This document shows positions 27,521 through 35,238 of a stretch of DNA of 64,000 nucleotides, in pieces. The notes under the pieces were generated by a model. It did not search any database and was not told the DNA's origin. It saw nothing but the letters and a program-made list of their open reading frames with translations. The translations under genes were made by a program, and so were the position numbers. This stretch comes from Pseudomonas nitroreducens NBRC 12694. Its GTDB lineage: Bacteria; Pseudomonadota; Gammaproteobacteria; Pseudomonadales; Pseudomonadaceae. How positions within the stretch are numbered: the first letter of the stretch is position 1; every line of letters starts with the position of its first letter. The stretch is taken from the NCBI RefSeq assembly GCF_002091755.1, contig NZ_BDAI01000001.1, positions 496,001 to 560,000 of the forward strand. The letters run 5' to 3'.

Positions 27521-28081
27521 TCAGTTGCGGAACTTGAACTGCAACTCGGCGCCACGGATGTCCGAGTGCCAACTGTCGTCGTTGGGTTCACGCTCGTTGG
27601 GCTCGCGCTGGATCAGCCGGCCACCGACCTCGAAGGGGCTCTGTCCGGCTTTTTCGCCGAACATCGGCGGCAGGATCGGCTTCTCCTCGATCACGGTGAT
27701 CGTATCGTCCGGCTCCAACTGATGGACCAGGTCCTTGGGCAGACGCAGGTCCAGCTTCACCGCCGGCAGCGGCTGCTTGACCACCGGATCCAGCGGCTTC
27801 TTCACCTGCGCCGGCGTCTTCGAGGGCGCCTTGGCCTCTGGCTTGATGGCGGCCTCGACCGCGGCGGACTTGGGCGACGCCACGACTTTGGCAGCAGCAG
27901 GCTTCGCCTCTTCCTCACGCGGCTGCTCGGCGGCAGGTTCCGGCGCAGGTGTGCTGGCAGGCGCAGTCACGGCTGGGGCAACAGCCGGGGCCGGAGCCAC
28001 AGCCTTGTCCTTGTGCTCATCGCCACAGGCAGCGAGCAGCAGGGACAGACTGGCGACAACGAGGATTCGAGACTTCTTCAT
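27521..28081 (-). CDS. Ala/Pro/Lys-rich lipoprotein of unknown function
   Basis: 186 residues. It starts MKKSRILVVASLSLLLAACG: signal peptide with lipobox LAAC, so an envelope lipoprotein; Gly-Asp after the Cys may favour inner-membrane retention (inference). Residues about 25-115 are low-complexity Ala/Pro/Glu/Lys, then a more ordered segment (LDLRLPKDLVHQLEPDD...) and an acidic-basic C-terminus ending LQFKFRN. I do not recognise a domain. It lies 126 bp downstream of sbrR on the same strand and may share its regulation. Confidence 0.75.
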   Translation of the reverse strand: MKKSRILVVASLSLLLAACGDEHKDKAVAPAPAVAPAVTAPASTPAPEPAAEQPREEEAKPAAAKVVASPKSAAVEAAIKPEAKAPSKTPAQVKKPLDPVVKQPLPAVKLDLRLPKDLVHQLEPDDTITVIEEKPILPPMFGEKAGQSPFEVGGRLIQREPNEREPNDDSWHSDIRGAELQFKFRN

Positions 28082-28207
28082 GGAGCGGACCGTGAGAAAA
28101 ACCGCGCAATGCTGGCGCGAGTTGCCTTGCGGAGCAAGAGTCTTGCCATGACAAACCGTTACGTCATGCAGTCTGACAGACGCAGGCTGAACCCGGCCTG
28201 TCATTGA

Positions 28208-28915
28208 TCAAGGGTTGTCAGGTAATTCCTTCAGAGCCTTGTCGATGCCCAAGCCAGGGAAACGCTGCCGGAGGCTCTCACGCACTTGTTCAGCCTCTTC
28301 CTTGCGCCCCTTGCCTTGCAAGTCGCGCAGGTGCAGCAGACTGGCACGTGGCTCGTCGGCCTCCTCGGCGAATGCCTGGAGCTTCCCCTCGGCCGCTACA
28401 CCTGACCGCGCCTGTGCATCGGCAGATGCGCGGACTTCGTCCCTTGCCGCCGCAGCCGCCATTTTCTTGCTCATCGGCGCAGGCTTGGCGAGCTCCTGGA
28501 CCGATGCCCCGGCAGCGGCACTGTCCATCTGCGGCGCGGCCATACGCGGCTCCGCCACTAAAGGCGCAGCGGCCGGAACCGCCGGTGGCGCCATGGCCGG
28601 TGCGGGCGCTGGCGCGCGCATCATTGCCGGGGATACCGGCGCGTCAAAGCGCTCTGGCGCGTCCTCAAAGGTCCGCAGAGTCAAGCTCAGGCCGATGCCC
28701 AGGGTCGCCAGGCCCGCCACGGCAACGCCCCAGCGCTGGCGGCTGCCGGCGCCCAGCAACCATTGGTGCAGGCGCTGGGCGAAACTCGGGGGCTTCTGCT
28801 GTACGGCGGCGCGAGCGGCGGCCAGGATGCGCGCGTCCAGCTGCGCCGGCGGCTGCGCTTCGCTATGCCGACGGTAGAGTTCGAGCAGCTCCTGCTCGTG
28901 CGGATCGCGGCTCAT
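28208..28915 (-). CDS. sbrR: Anti-sigma factor partner of the ECF sigma factor (SbrR-like)
   Basis: 235 residues. The cytoplasmic N-terminus (MSRDPHEQELLELYRRH...) is followed by one transmembrane helix (WGVAVAGLATLGIGLSL, about residues 62-78) and a periplasmic Ala/Pro-rich part and charged tail, the layout of membrane anti-sigma factors. Its ATG overlaps the sigma stop (ATGA). In P. aeruginosa, SbrR inhibits SbrI, and the pair controls swarming and biofilm formation; identity here is from position and layout. Confidence 0.82.
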   Translation of the reverse strand: MSRDPHEQELLELYRRHSEAQPPAQLDARILAAARAAVQQKPPSFAQRLHQWLLGAGSRQRWGVAVAGLATLGIGLSLTLRTFEDAPERFDAPVSPAMMRAPAPAPAMAPPAVPAAAPLVAEPRMAAPQMDSAAAGASVQELAKPAPMSKKMAAAAARDEVRASADAQARSGVAAEGKLQAFAEEADEPRASLLHLRDLQGKGRKEEAEQVRESLRQRFPGLGIDKALKELPDNP

Positions 28916-29505
28916 GGGTTCACCTCCTCGGCCACCGACGGGTCGGACAACAACCGACGCAGTTTCTGCATCGCATAGCGAAGTCGGCTCTTCACGGTTT
29001 CCGCCGGAGTCTTCGTGAGCTCGGCAATTTCGTTCAGCTCCAGATCGCCATGGGTGCGCAGCAGGAAGACTTCGCGCTGCTCCACCGGCAAAGACTCCAG
29101 TGCGCCCTGCAGGCGCTGCTGGTCGCGGGCAAGGCTCAGCTCGCGCTCGGGGTCGGTGCTTTCGCCGCCCAATGCATCGCCATGCAATTGTTCGTCGAAG
29201 CTTTCCTGGCGCCCCAGGTGCCGACCCAGCTTGCGCCAATGGTCGATCAGGCGGTTGCGCCCGATCTGGTACAGCCAGGTCTTGAAGCTGGCCGCGCCCA
29301 GTGGCTGGCTATCGCTGCGGATCAGGCTCAGCCAGGTTTCCTGGAACACTTCCTCGGCCTGGGCATTGTCGCCGCACAGGCCGCAGAGGAAGCGGAACAG
29401 GCCAAGGCGATGACGAGCGTAAAGCTCGCCGAACGCTTCGGCGTCGCCTTGTCGGTAACGCCGCAGCAGGGCGACGTCGTTTTCATCCGTGAGGGGTCTC
29501 TTCAA
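28912..29505 (-). CDS. sbrI: ECF sigma factor (SbrI-like)
   Basis: About 197 residues. Sigma region 2 (FGELYARHRLGLFRFLCGLCGD...EEVFQETWLSLIR) and region 4 (LPVEQREVFLLRTHGDLELNEIAELTKTPAETVKSRLRYA) are both clear. The best start is a TTG at 29505 (first residues MKRPLTDENDVALLRRYR), since ECF factors normally begin about ten residues before the ALLRRY helix. An ATG at 29700 would add 65 residues with no family support. Overlaps sbrR by four bases. Confidence 0.85.
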   Translation of the reverse strand: MKRPLTDENDVALLRRYRQGDAEAFGELYARHRLGLFRFLCGLCGDNAQAEEVFQETWLSLIRSDSQPLGAASFKTWLYQIGRNRLIDHWRKLGRHLGRQESFDEQLHGDALGGESTDPERELSLARDQQRLQGALESLPVEQREVFLLRTHGDLELNEIAELTKTPAETVKSRLRYAMQKLRRLLSDPSVAEEVNP

Positions 29506-29656
29506 CTCTCTCGATCCGTAGCGGTGCGGGTGGTGGCTGGCTTCTCGCCAGCGACCGAGTATCACCGATGGCGCAGGCACGGGTGTAACGCAGTGGTCAT
29601 CCGGCAGCGTGGCGATCGGCACGGCAGCGGTCTCGTCGAGGGATTCAACTTGCTTT

Positions 29657-29684
29657 GACGAGATCGTCTGAAGAAATGGGTTAG
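29657..29684 (-). promoter_or_regulatory. Possible ECF-type promoter upstream of sbrI
   Basis: Minus strand CTAACCC (29678-29684), 17-bp spacer, CGTC (29657-29660). AAC-type -35 and CGTC-type -10 elements are common for ECF sigma factors, which often transcribe their own gene. It would give a leader of about 145 nt before the TTG start. Confidence 0.3.
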
Positions 29685-29711
29685 GCGGACACAGAAACAA
29701 ACAGGTGTTTT

Positions 29712-29784
29712 CGTAGGAGCCGACTCCGTCCGCGATGTCCTCCGGCGCGGTGCGGAGCTATCGCGGACGGAGCCCGCTCCTGCG
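29712..29784. repeat. GTAGGAGC-type REP doublet
   Basis: Inverted arms 29712-29736 (CGTAGGAGCCGACTCCGTCC...) and 29760-29784 (...GGACGGAGCCCGCTCCTGCG), with a 23-bp centre. Lies between the sbrI leader and the MocR regulator gene. Confidence 0.82.
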
Positions 29785-29793
29785 ACGGTACGA

Positions 29794-31233
29794 TCACGCC
29801 GCGATCAGTTCCTCCTGGCACAGCTGGCAGGCCAGCATGCCGAGGGTCATGATCGCCCGCTCCGCCTCGCGGTCCCACGGGATGCCGCAGGTCAGGCGCA
29901 GGCAGTTGTTGAACTGCTCGGTGTTACTGAAGATCAGCCCCGGCGCGATGCTGATGCCCTGCTCCAGCGCGCGCACGTGCAGCTCCTTGGTGTTGACCTT
30001 GGCCGGCAGGCTGACCCAGAGGATGAAGCCGCCCTTGGGCCGGGTCATCTGTGTGCCTTCGGGGAAGTACTGCTGCACCGCCAGCTGGTAGGCCGTCATG
30101 TTCTTGCGGTACTCCTGGCGGATGTAGCGCAGGTGCCGGTCGTAGCCGCCGTTCTCCAGGTAGGCCGCCACGCCCATCTGGGTGACGGTGCACGCCGAAT
30201 GCGTGGTGAAGGTCTGCAGGCGGCGGATTTCCTCCTGGTAGCGCTCGGCGATGATCCAGCCGATGCGCACTCCCGGGGAAATGGTCTTGGAGAAGCTCGA
30301 GCAGTACACCACACGACCGTCACGGTCGTGGGCCTTGAGCGCCTTGGTCTGGCCCTGGTCGAACATCAGCTCGCCGTAGATATCGTCCTCGATCACCCCG
30401 ATGTTGTGCTCGGCGGTGAGCTTGAGCAGTGCCTTCTGGCGATCCTCGGGGATGGTGCCGCCCAGCGGGTTGCTCAGGCGCGCGGTCAGCACCAGCGCCT
30501 TGATCGGCCACTGGTTGGCCGCCAGCTGCAGGGCTTCCAGGCTGATGCCGGTCTGCGGGTCGCTGGGGATCTCGATGACCTTCAGACCGAGGATGTCGGC
30601 CAGCTGCAACAGGCCGTAATAGCTCGGCGACTCGGTGGCGATCAGGTCGCCCGGCCGGGTCATCACGCGCAAAGCCATGTGGATGGCGTCCACGCAACCA
30701 TGGGTGATGGTTACCTGAGTCGGATCGACCACCACACCGGCATCGCGCATGCGGATCGCCACCTGGCGGCGCAACGGCTCGTAGCCGGGGCTGAACATGT
30801 AGCTGAAGGCACGCGGGCTGGAGAAGCGGGTGACCTTGGCCAATTGCTGGTGCAGCGCACGGACCGGGAGGTAATCCACGTGCGGCACGGCGGCGCCCAG
30901 CGGGAACACGCCTTCGCGGCGCGCCTCGGCGAGCACCTGATTGATGATGCTGCTGCGGGTGACCAGCCCCGGCCGCTCGACACGGGCGATGTCCGGTGTC
31001 GAGGCAGTCAGCGCCGGCGTGCGGTGCACGTAGAATCCGGATTGCGGGCGCGCGCGGATCAGCCCCTGATCTTCGAGGGTGGCATAGGCCTGGAGCACCG
31101 TGGCATGGCTGACGTTGAGCTGGGTGCTCAACTTGCGCACGGACGGCACGCGCTCGCCCGGCTGGTAGACACCACGACGGATGTCTTCCGCCAGTTGCTG
31201 GGCGATGCGCTGGTAGAGCAGCAGATTGGACAT
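29794..31233 (-). CDS. MocR-type regulator (GntR winged helix + aminotransferase fold)
   Basis: 480 residues. N-terminal GntR winged helix (about 5-70; GERVPSVRKLSTQLNVSHATVLQAY), a linker, and a class I/II aminotransferase-like domain (about 110-470). The PLP lysine is Lys316 in SSFSKTISPGVRIGW, so PLP binding is expected. MocR proteins use PLP chemistry as a sensing step. Target genes are unknown; PLP salvage or amino-acid genes are typical, none are adjacent here. ATG 31233 has GAGGG upstream at workable distance. Its stop is 10 bp from a REP doublet. Confidence 0.88.
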   Translation of the reverse strand: MSNLLLYQRIAQQLAEDIRRGVYQPGERVPSVRKLSTQLNVSHATVLQAYATLEDQGLIRARPQSGFYVHRTPALTASTPDIARVERPGLVTRSSIINQVLAEARREGVFPLGAAVPHVDYLPVRALHQQLAKVTRFSSPRAFSYMFSPGYEPLRRQVAIRMRDAGVVVDPTQVTITHGCVDAIHMALRVMTRPGDLIATESPSYYGLLQLADILGLKVIEIPSDPQTGISLEALQLAANQWPIKALVLTARLSNPLGGTIPEDRQKALLKLTAEHNIGVIEDDIYGELMFDQGQTKALKAHDRDGRVVYCSSFSKTISPGVRIGWIIAERYQEEIRRLQTFTTHSACTVTQMGVAAYLENGGYDRHLRYIRQEYRKNMTAYQLAVQQYFPEGTQMTRPKGGFILWVSLPAKVNTKELHVRALEQGISIAPGLIFSNTEQFNNCLRLTCGIPWDREAERAIMTLGMLACQLCQEELIAA

Positions 31234-31339
31234 GACGGCCATCCCTCGGTCATTGAACCGAAACAGTAGCCAAAAAGTGCAAACTGTTCCAGAACAGTCG
31301 TCAGCATTCCGTCCGATACAGTTGCGCTGTCCTCTGCGC

Positions 31340-31975
31340 TCAGATCTCCCCGAGCCAGTCCAGCAAACCCGCCACCACCAGTTGCGCATCGGTGGTCAGG
31401 CCGAGCTTCTGCATGGCGTTGCGCTTGTGGGTACTGATGGTGGAGACACTCCGATTGGTCCGTTCGGCGATCTCGCCCACCGTGGCGCCATGGGCCAAAC
31501 GGCGGATGATGTCGATTTCCGTCGGGCTCAACGGTTTGCCGGTATGCCGGGGGGGCCGCAGCATCGGGTCTATATAGGTCTCGCCCTTGCGGATACGGGC
31601 GAAGGCGTCGTCCAGCAGGCTCAGCGGGTTGCGCTTGCAGACATAGCCCACTGCACCGCATTTCACCGCTGCGCTGGCCAGCAGCGGTGCGCCCATGACC
31701 GAGTAGACCAGCACCGGCACGTGGGGATAGTGGCGCTGCAGCCATTCGATCAGGTGCACCCCATCGCGACCGCGGGCGCCGGGCAGCGCCAGCTCGACGA
31801 TGGCCAGGTCGACCTCGGGATGGGCAGTGAGGACATCCAGCAGGCTATCGGTGTCGCTGACGAAGGCTTTCACCTGCGCCAGCTCGCGCTCCAGCAGATA
31901 GCGTTCAAGGCCCCAACCGATCATCGGTTGCGGATCCGCCACGATTACATTGAAAAGCTTCTTTTCCGATGACAT
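31340..31975 (-). CDS. RcsB/NarL-type response regulator with altered phospho-site
   Basis: 211 residues: receiver domain (about 8-125) and C-terminal LuxR-type helix-turn-helix (LSPTEIDIIRRLAHG ... STISTHKRNAMQKLG). The phospho-acceptor position holds Glu61 (LAIVELALPG) instead of Asp, and the acidic pair is reduced to Asp14-Pro15; Ser92 and Lys114 remain. The segment ALPGARGRDGVHLIEWL aligns with RcsB. It is therefore probably not phosphorylated in the usual way and may be constitutively active-like. No histidine kinase is adjacent. The upstream GTG at 31978 is an alternative start. Confidence 0.85.
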   Translation of the reverse strand: MSSEKKLFNVIVADPQPMIGWGLERYLLERELAQVKAFVSDTDSLLDVLTAHPEVDLAIVELALPGARGRDGVHLIEWLQRHYPHVPVLVYSVMGAPLLASAAVKCGAVGYVCKRNPLSLLDDAFARIRKGETYIDPMLRPPRHTGKPLSPTEIDIIRRLAHGATVGEIAERTNRSVSTISTHKRNAMQKLGLTTDAQLVVAGLLDWLGEI

Positions 31976-32070
31976 CACATTCTCTCGTTTACAGCTCCCC
32001 TGAGGGGATTAGTCGCACCCGGCCATTTTCGCCAAGCTGCCACTCGAAAGATTTCGAGATGCCCCTGATG

Positions 32071-32102
32071 AAAAACCCCGGAGCCGAGGCTTCCGGGGTT
32101 TT
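32071..32102 (-). terminator. Rho-independent terminator of the OmpA-lipoprotein operon
   Basis: Stem AAAACCCCGGA (32072-32082) / TCCGGGGTTTT (32092-32102) with a nine-base loop; on the minus strand it ends in five T. It separates the operon from the response-regulator gene downstream. Confidence 0.88.
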
Positions 32103-32128
32103 CCTGTGACGGGATATTGCGAGTCGGA

Positions 32129-32941
32129 TCAGCGTTCGGCGCCGAGCTGGCCCTTCTCGTCGGAGAACACGATCTCCACCCGGCGGTTCTGCGCGCGCCC
32201 CAGCGACGAAGCGTTGTCCGAGATCGGATAGGCCTCGCCATAGCCTTGTACCTGGACGCGCTTCTGGTCCACCCCCAGGTCGGTCAGCGCATCCGCCACA
32301 GCCTGCGCACGATCCTTCGACAGCTGCAGATTCTGCTCGCGGTCGCCTTCGGCGTCGGTGTAGCCCTCGATGCGGATGACCCGCCGCGGGTTGAGCTGGA
32401 GGAACTGCACCAGCTTGAGCACAGTGCGGTTGGCCGCGGGCTTCAGGTCGGCTTCGCCGCTGTCGAACAGCACGTCCCCCAGGGTCAGCACAAGGCCGCG
32501 CTCGGTTTCGTTGGTCGCCAGGCTGACCATCTGCTGCTCCAGCCACTTGCTCTGCTCCTGCACGCCCAGCAGGCGGGCTTCGCGCATCGCCAGTTGCAGG
32601 CGTTCGCGCTCCATCTGCTGCTTGGCCAGGCGCTCCTGATTCAGCGTCAGGTTGCTGTGCTCGCGGGCAATCTCGCTGTAGCGCTGGCTGAGGTAGGAGT
32701 ACTGGAGGACGTCGTCGCTGCTGCCCCAGTAGTTGGACAGGCGCTCGGCACGGGCCAGCGACTCGCCGGCACGGATCACGTCCTTGGGCGCGCTGCGCAG
32801 CACGGCGGAGTCTTCCTTCACCGCCTGGAACTGCTGGCGGGCCTGCTCCAGGGATTTCTCGCTGAGCTGGCTGTTGGCGCAACCGGCCAGCAGGACGGCA
32901 CTCGACAGTGCAGCCAGACGCAACAGTTGCAGGGAAGTCAT
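32129..32941 (-). CDS. OmpA-family lipoprotein
   Basis: 270 residues. Signal peptide with lipobox LLAGC (Cys21), an alpha-helical middle rich in Glu/Gln/Arg (residues about 30-140, likely coiled coil), and a C-terminal OmpA domain with peptidoglycan-binding residues in GYTDAEGDREQNLQLSKDRA and GYGEAYPISDN, plus NRRVEIVF. It anchors the outer membrane to the wall. Its ATG overlaps the stop of the DUF4398 gene (ATGA), last gene of the operon. Confidence 0.9.
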   Translation of the reverse strand: MTSLQLLRLAALSSAVLLAGCANSQLSEKSLEQARQQFQAVKEDSAVLRSAPKDVIRAGESLARAERLSNYWGSSDDVLQYSYLSQRYSEIAREHSNLTLNQERLAKQQMERERLQLAMREARLLGVQEQSKWLEQQMVSLATNETERGLVLTLGDVLFDSGEADLKPAANRTVLKLVQFLQLNPRRVIRIEGYTDAEGDREQNLQLSKDRAQAVADALTDLGVDQKRVQVQGYGEAYPISDNASSLGRAQNRRVEIVFSDEKGQLGAER

Positions 32942-33297
32942 TGCACTTCCCCCAACTGTTTACGCAGGCGGTTGATGCTCTTGCTCTGCTCGGCCAGTTG
33001 CTCGGCGCTCTTGCGTGTCAGCTCCTTGGCCTCGGACAGGCGGGCATCGAGTTCAGCCTGTTCGGCCAGTTGCCGGGCCTTCTTGTTCGAGCCGACCGCC
33101 AGGGCGCCCTTGGCGGCCTGGTACTTGTCCTCGGCGAGCTTGAGTTCGGCCACGTCATCGGTCGCACCCACGGCTTTGGCCTGTTCCAGCGCCTGTTCGG
33201 TGAGGCGCATCTGCTCGTTGGGTGCCGGGTCGTTCGTCGCACAGCCGGCCACTGCTAACAAAGCCAGGCCGGCGACCATCATCCGTCGATTGATCAC
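32938..33297 (-). CDS. DUF4398 lipoprotein
   Basis: 119 residues. Signal peptide with lipobox AVAGC (Cys19), then a helical DUF4398 domain (LTEQALEQAKAVGATDDVAE...) that is almost all Ala/Glu/Leu/Lys and probably coiled. It is commonly encoded directly before an OmpA lipoprotein, as here, with a four-base overlap; a heterodimeric or stacked coiled-coil partner is likely (inference). Confidence 0.85.
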   Translation of the reverse strand: MINRRMMVAGLALLAVAGCATNDPAPNEQMRLTEQALEQAKAVGATDDVAELKLAEDKYQAAKGALAVGSNKKARQLAEQAELDARLSEAKELTRKSAEQLAEQSKSINRLRKQLGEVQ

Positions 33298-33310
33298 GAA
33301 ATCTATTGTC

Positions 33311-34138
33311 CTACTCGGTGGGAGTGCTGGCAGGCCGAAGTTGCTGGGCCTTCCAGCGGGCCAGGTTGTCCTGCAGCAGGCGCTGCGGGACTCCGGCGGC
33401 CGTCAATTCTGTCATTTTTTTCGCCAGTTGTCCGCGCAGCCACGGGTCGTTGCAAGCCGAGTTGTGCGCGACTGTCAGGTACAGACCCTCGCTGGAGATC
33501 GGCGGTTCCAGCGGCTGCAGATCATCGGCCATGCCGAGGGTATCGGCGACCGCGAGGCCGGGATAGTGCTCGTAGATCACATAATCCGAGCGTTTGAGCA
33601 GCAGCTTCTGGAACGCCTGGGTCAGGCTGGGCACTTCCTCCAACGTCAATTGTTCCTTGGCGAAAGTGTCGAAATCCGCGCCGAAGCTGTTGTTCACCAG
33701 GGTTCCGCCCTTCAGGCCCTTCAGATCGTCACGGCCGCTGTAGGCCACGACGGCATCCCTGCGCATCCAGACGACGTTGTCGGTGGTGAGAAAAGCCGGA
33801 TGGATATAGTCCATGGTTTCCAGACGCTCCGGCGTTAGAAATGCGCCAGCGATCAGGTCGACCCGACCCAGCCGCGCTTCTTCCTGCGCTCGCGCCCAGG
33901 AGCCGGTGTAGATCACCCGGATGTTCACCCCGATGGCCTTACCGATCTGCTCCAGCAGGTCGGCATTGGCACCGATCAGCCGTTCCGGCTGCGCCGGGTC
34001 GCGCCATAGGTAAGGTGGGTATTCCGGATTGCCGGTGGCCACCAGGCGCTCGCACTTGCCGGCCGCGAAACCGGCCAACGGGATGGAGAAAGTCACCAGC
34101 AACAGCGCCGCACGGATCAACGTGGAGCAATCAGGCAT
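33311..34138 (-). CDS. Periplasmic solute-binding protein (SBP_bac_3 type)
   Basis: About 275 residues with a signal peptide (ALLLVTFSIPLAGFA|A). The ligand-binding fold is seen in LVATGNPEYPPYLWRD, IGANADLLEQIGKAIG and VDLIAGAFLTPERLETMDYIHPA. No ABC permease or ATPase is adjacent, so it may deliver a signal rather than a nutrient. First gene of a three-gene operon with the two lipoproteins (13-bp gap). A GTG at 34150 is an alternative start. Confidence 0.85.
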   Translation of the reverse strand: MPDCSTLIRAALLLVTFSIPLAGFAAGKCERLVATGNPEYPPYLWRDPAQPERLIGANADLLEQIGKAIGVNIRVIYTGSWARAQEEARLGRVDLIAGAFLTPERLETMDYIHPAFLTTDNVVWMRRDAVVAYSGRDDLKGLKGGTLVNNSFGADFDTFAKEQLTLEEVPSLTQAFQKLLLKRSDYVIYEHYPGLAVADTLGMADDLQPLEPPISSEGLYLTVAHNSACNDPWLRGQLAKKMTELTAAGVPQRLLQDNLARWKAQQLRPASTPTE

Positions 34139-34235
34139 CGGTAGTCTCACTCACCAGAAGAAGGTAAGGCCCTGCTTAGAGCCGCAAAATGCTAGCGTAA
34201 AGCACACCGCCCCGATTTGGTAATAAGGACTTCTC

Positions 34236-35183
34236 ATGAAGAAAGCCCTTCTGGCCCTTCTCCTGCTGATTGCTGTCGCCGCAGGCGTTCTGTATGCCTT
34301 TCCCTCCACGCTGCTGGCCACTGCGCAATACGTCGAAAGCGCCCGTGCCCGGCTCTCGACCAACAGCCTGCAGGTCGACAACCTGGACATCGCCTATTAC
34401 GAGGGAGGCCCGGAAAAGGCCCAGACTATCCTGCTGATCCACGGCTTCGGCGCCGACAAGAGCAACTGGCCGCGCTTCGCCCGCTTCCTCACCCAGGACT
34501 ACCACGTCATCGCCGTCGACCTGCCTGGCTTCGGCGATAGCAGCAAGCCTGCGAACATCAGCTACGATGTCGGCACCCAGGCAGAGCGCCTGGCCGACTT
34601 CATGCGCGAGCAGGGCATCGGCCGTTTCCACGTGGTTGGAAACTCCATGGGCGGGCACATCGCCGCGCTGCTGGCCGCCCGACATCCGCAGGAGGTGCTG
34701 TCGGTCGGGCTGTTCGACAACGCCGGCGTGACGGCGCCGCACCCGAGCGAACTGTTCGAGCGCCTGCTCAAAGGCGACAATCCGCTGGTGCTGCGCTCGG
34801 TGGAGGACTTCCCCGCCCTGCTCGACTTCGTCTTCGTGCAGCCGCCGCCGCTGCCGGGGCGCCTGCGCGATTACCTGGCCGAGCGCTCACTGCAGCGCAG
34901 CGCCTTCAACGGCATGGTCTTCCAGCAGTTGCGTGAACGCTATATCCCGCTGGAACCGGAGCTGCCGAAGATTTCCGCACCCACCCTGCTGCTGTGGGGC
35001 GATCGCGACCGCGTACTGGACGTTTCCAGCATCGACGTGATGAAACCGCTGCTGAAGAAGCCCAGCATCGCCATCCTGCGCGATTGTGGCCATGTGCCGA
35101 TGATCGAGCGCCCCGAGGAAACCGCACGCTTTTACCTGGATTTCCTCAAACAGAGCCACGGCCCCGTCACTGCGGCGAACTGA
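34236..35183 (+). CDS. Alpha/beta hydrolase, membrane-anchored or secreted
   Basis: 315 residues with an N-terminal hydrophobic signal/anchor (KKALLALLLLIAVAAGVLYA). The catalytic triad is Ser137 (GNSMGG elbow), Asp256 or Asp258 (WGDRDRV) and His286 (CGHVPM); the oxyanion motif is HGFGADKSNW. Resembles the esterase/lipase encoded as PA2949 in P. aeruginosa, just before fabV, so lipid-ester hydrolysis is likely. Divergent from the solute-binding operon, with a bidirectional terminator behind it. Confidence 0.88.
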   Translation: MKKALLALLLLIAVAAGVLYAFPSTLLATAQYVESARARLSTNSLQVDNLDIAYYEGGPEKAQTILLIHGFGADKSNWPRFARFLTQDYHVIAVDLPGFGDSSKPANISYDVGTQAERLADFMREQGIGRFHVVGNSMGGHIAALLAARHPQEVLSVGLFDNAGVTAPHPSELFERLLKGDNPLVLRSVEDFPALLDFVFVQPPPLPGRLRDYLAERSLQRSAFNGMVFQQLRERYIPLEPELPKISAPTLLLWGDRDRVLDVSSIDVMKPLLKKPSIAILRDCGHVPMIERPEETARFYLDFLKQSHGPVTAAN

Positions 35184-35199
35184 TCGCCGGCGGCAAACA

Positions 35200-35225
35200 A
35201 AAACGGCGCCCTCGGGCGCCGTTTC
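35200..35225. terminator. Bidirectional terminator between hydrolase and fabV
   Basis: Stem AAACGGCGCC / GGCGCCGTTT with a four-base loop (CTCG); A/T runs on both sides allow function on both strands. Confidence 0.85.
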
Positions 35226-35238
35226 TGCTGATGCGAAC

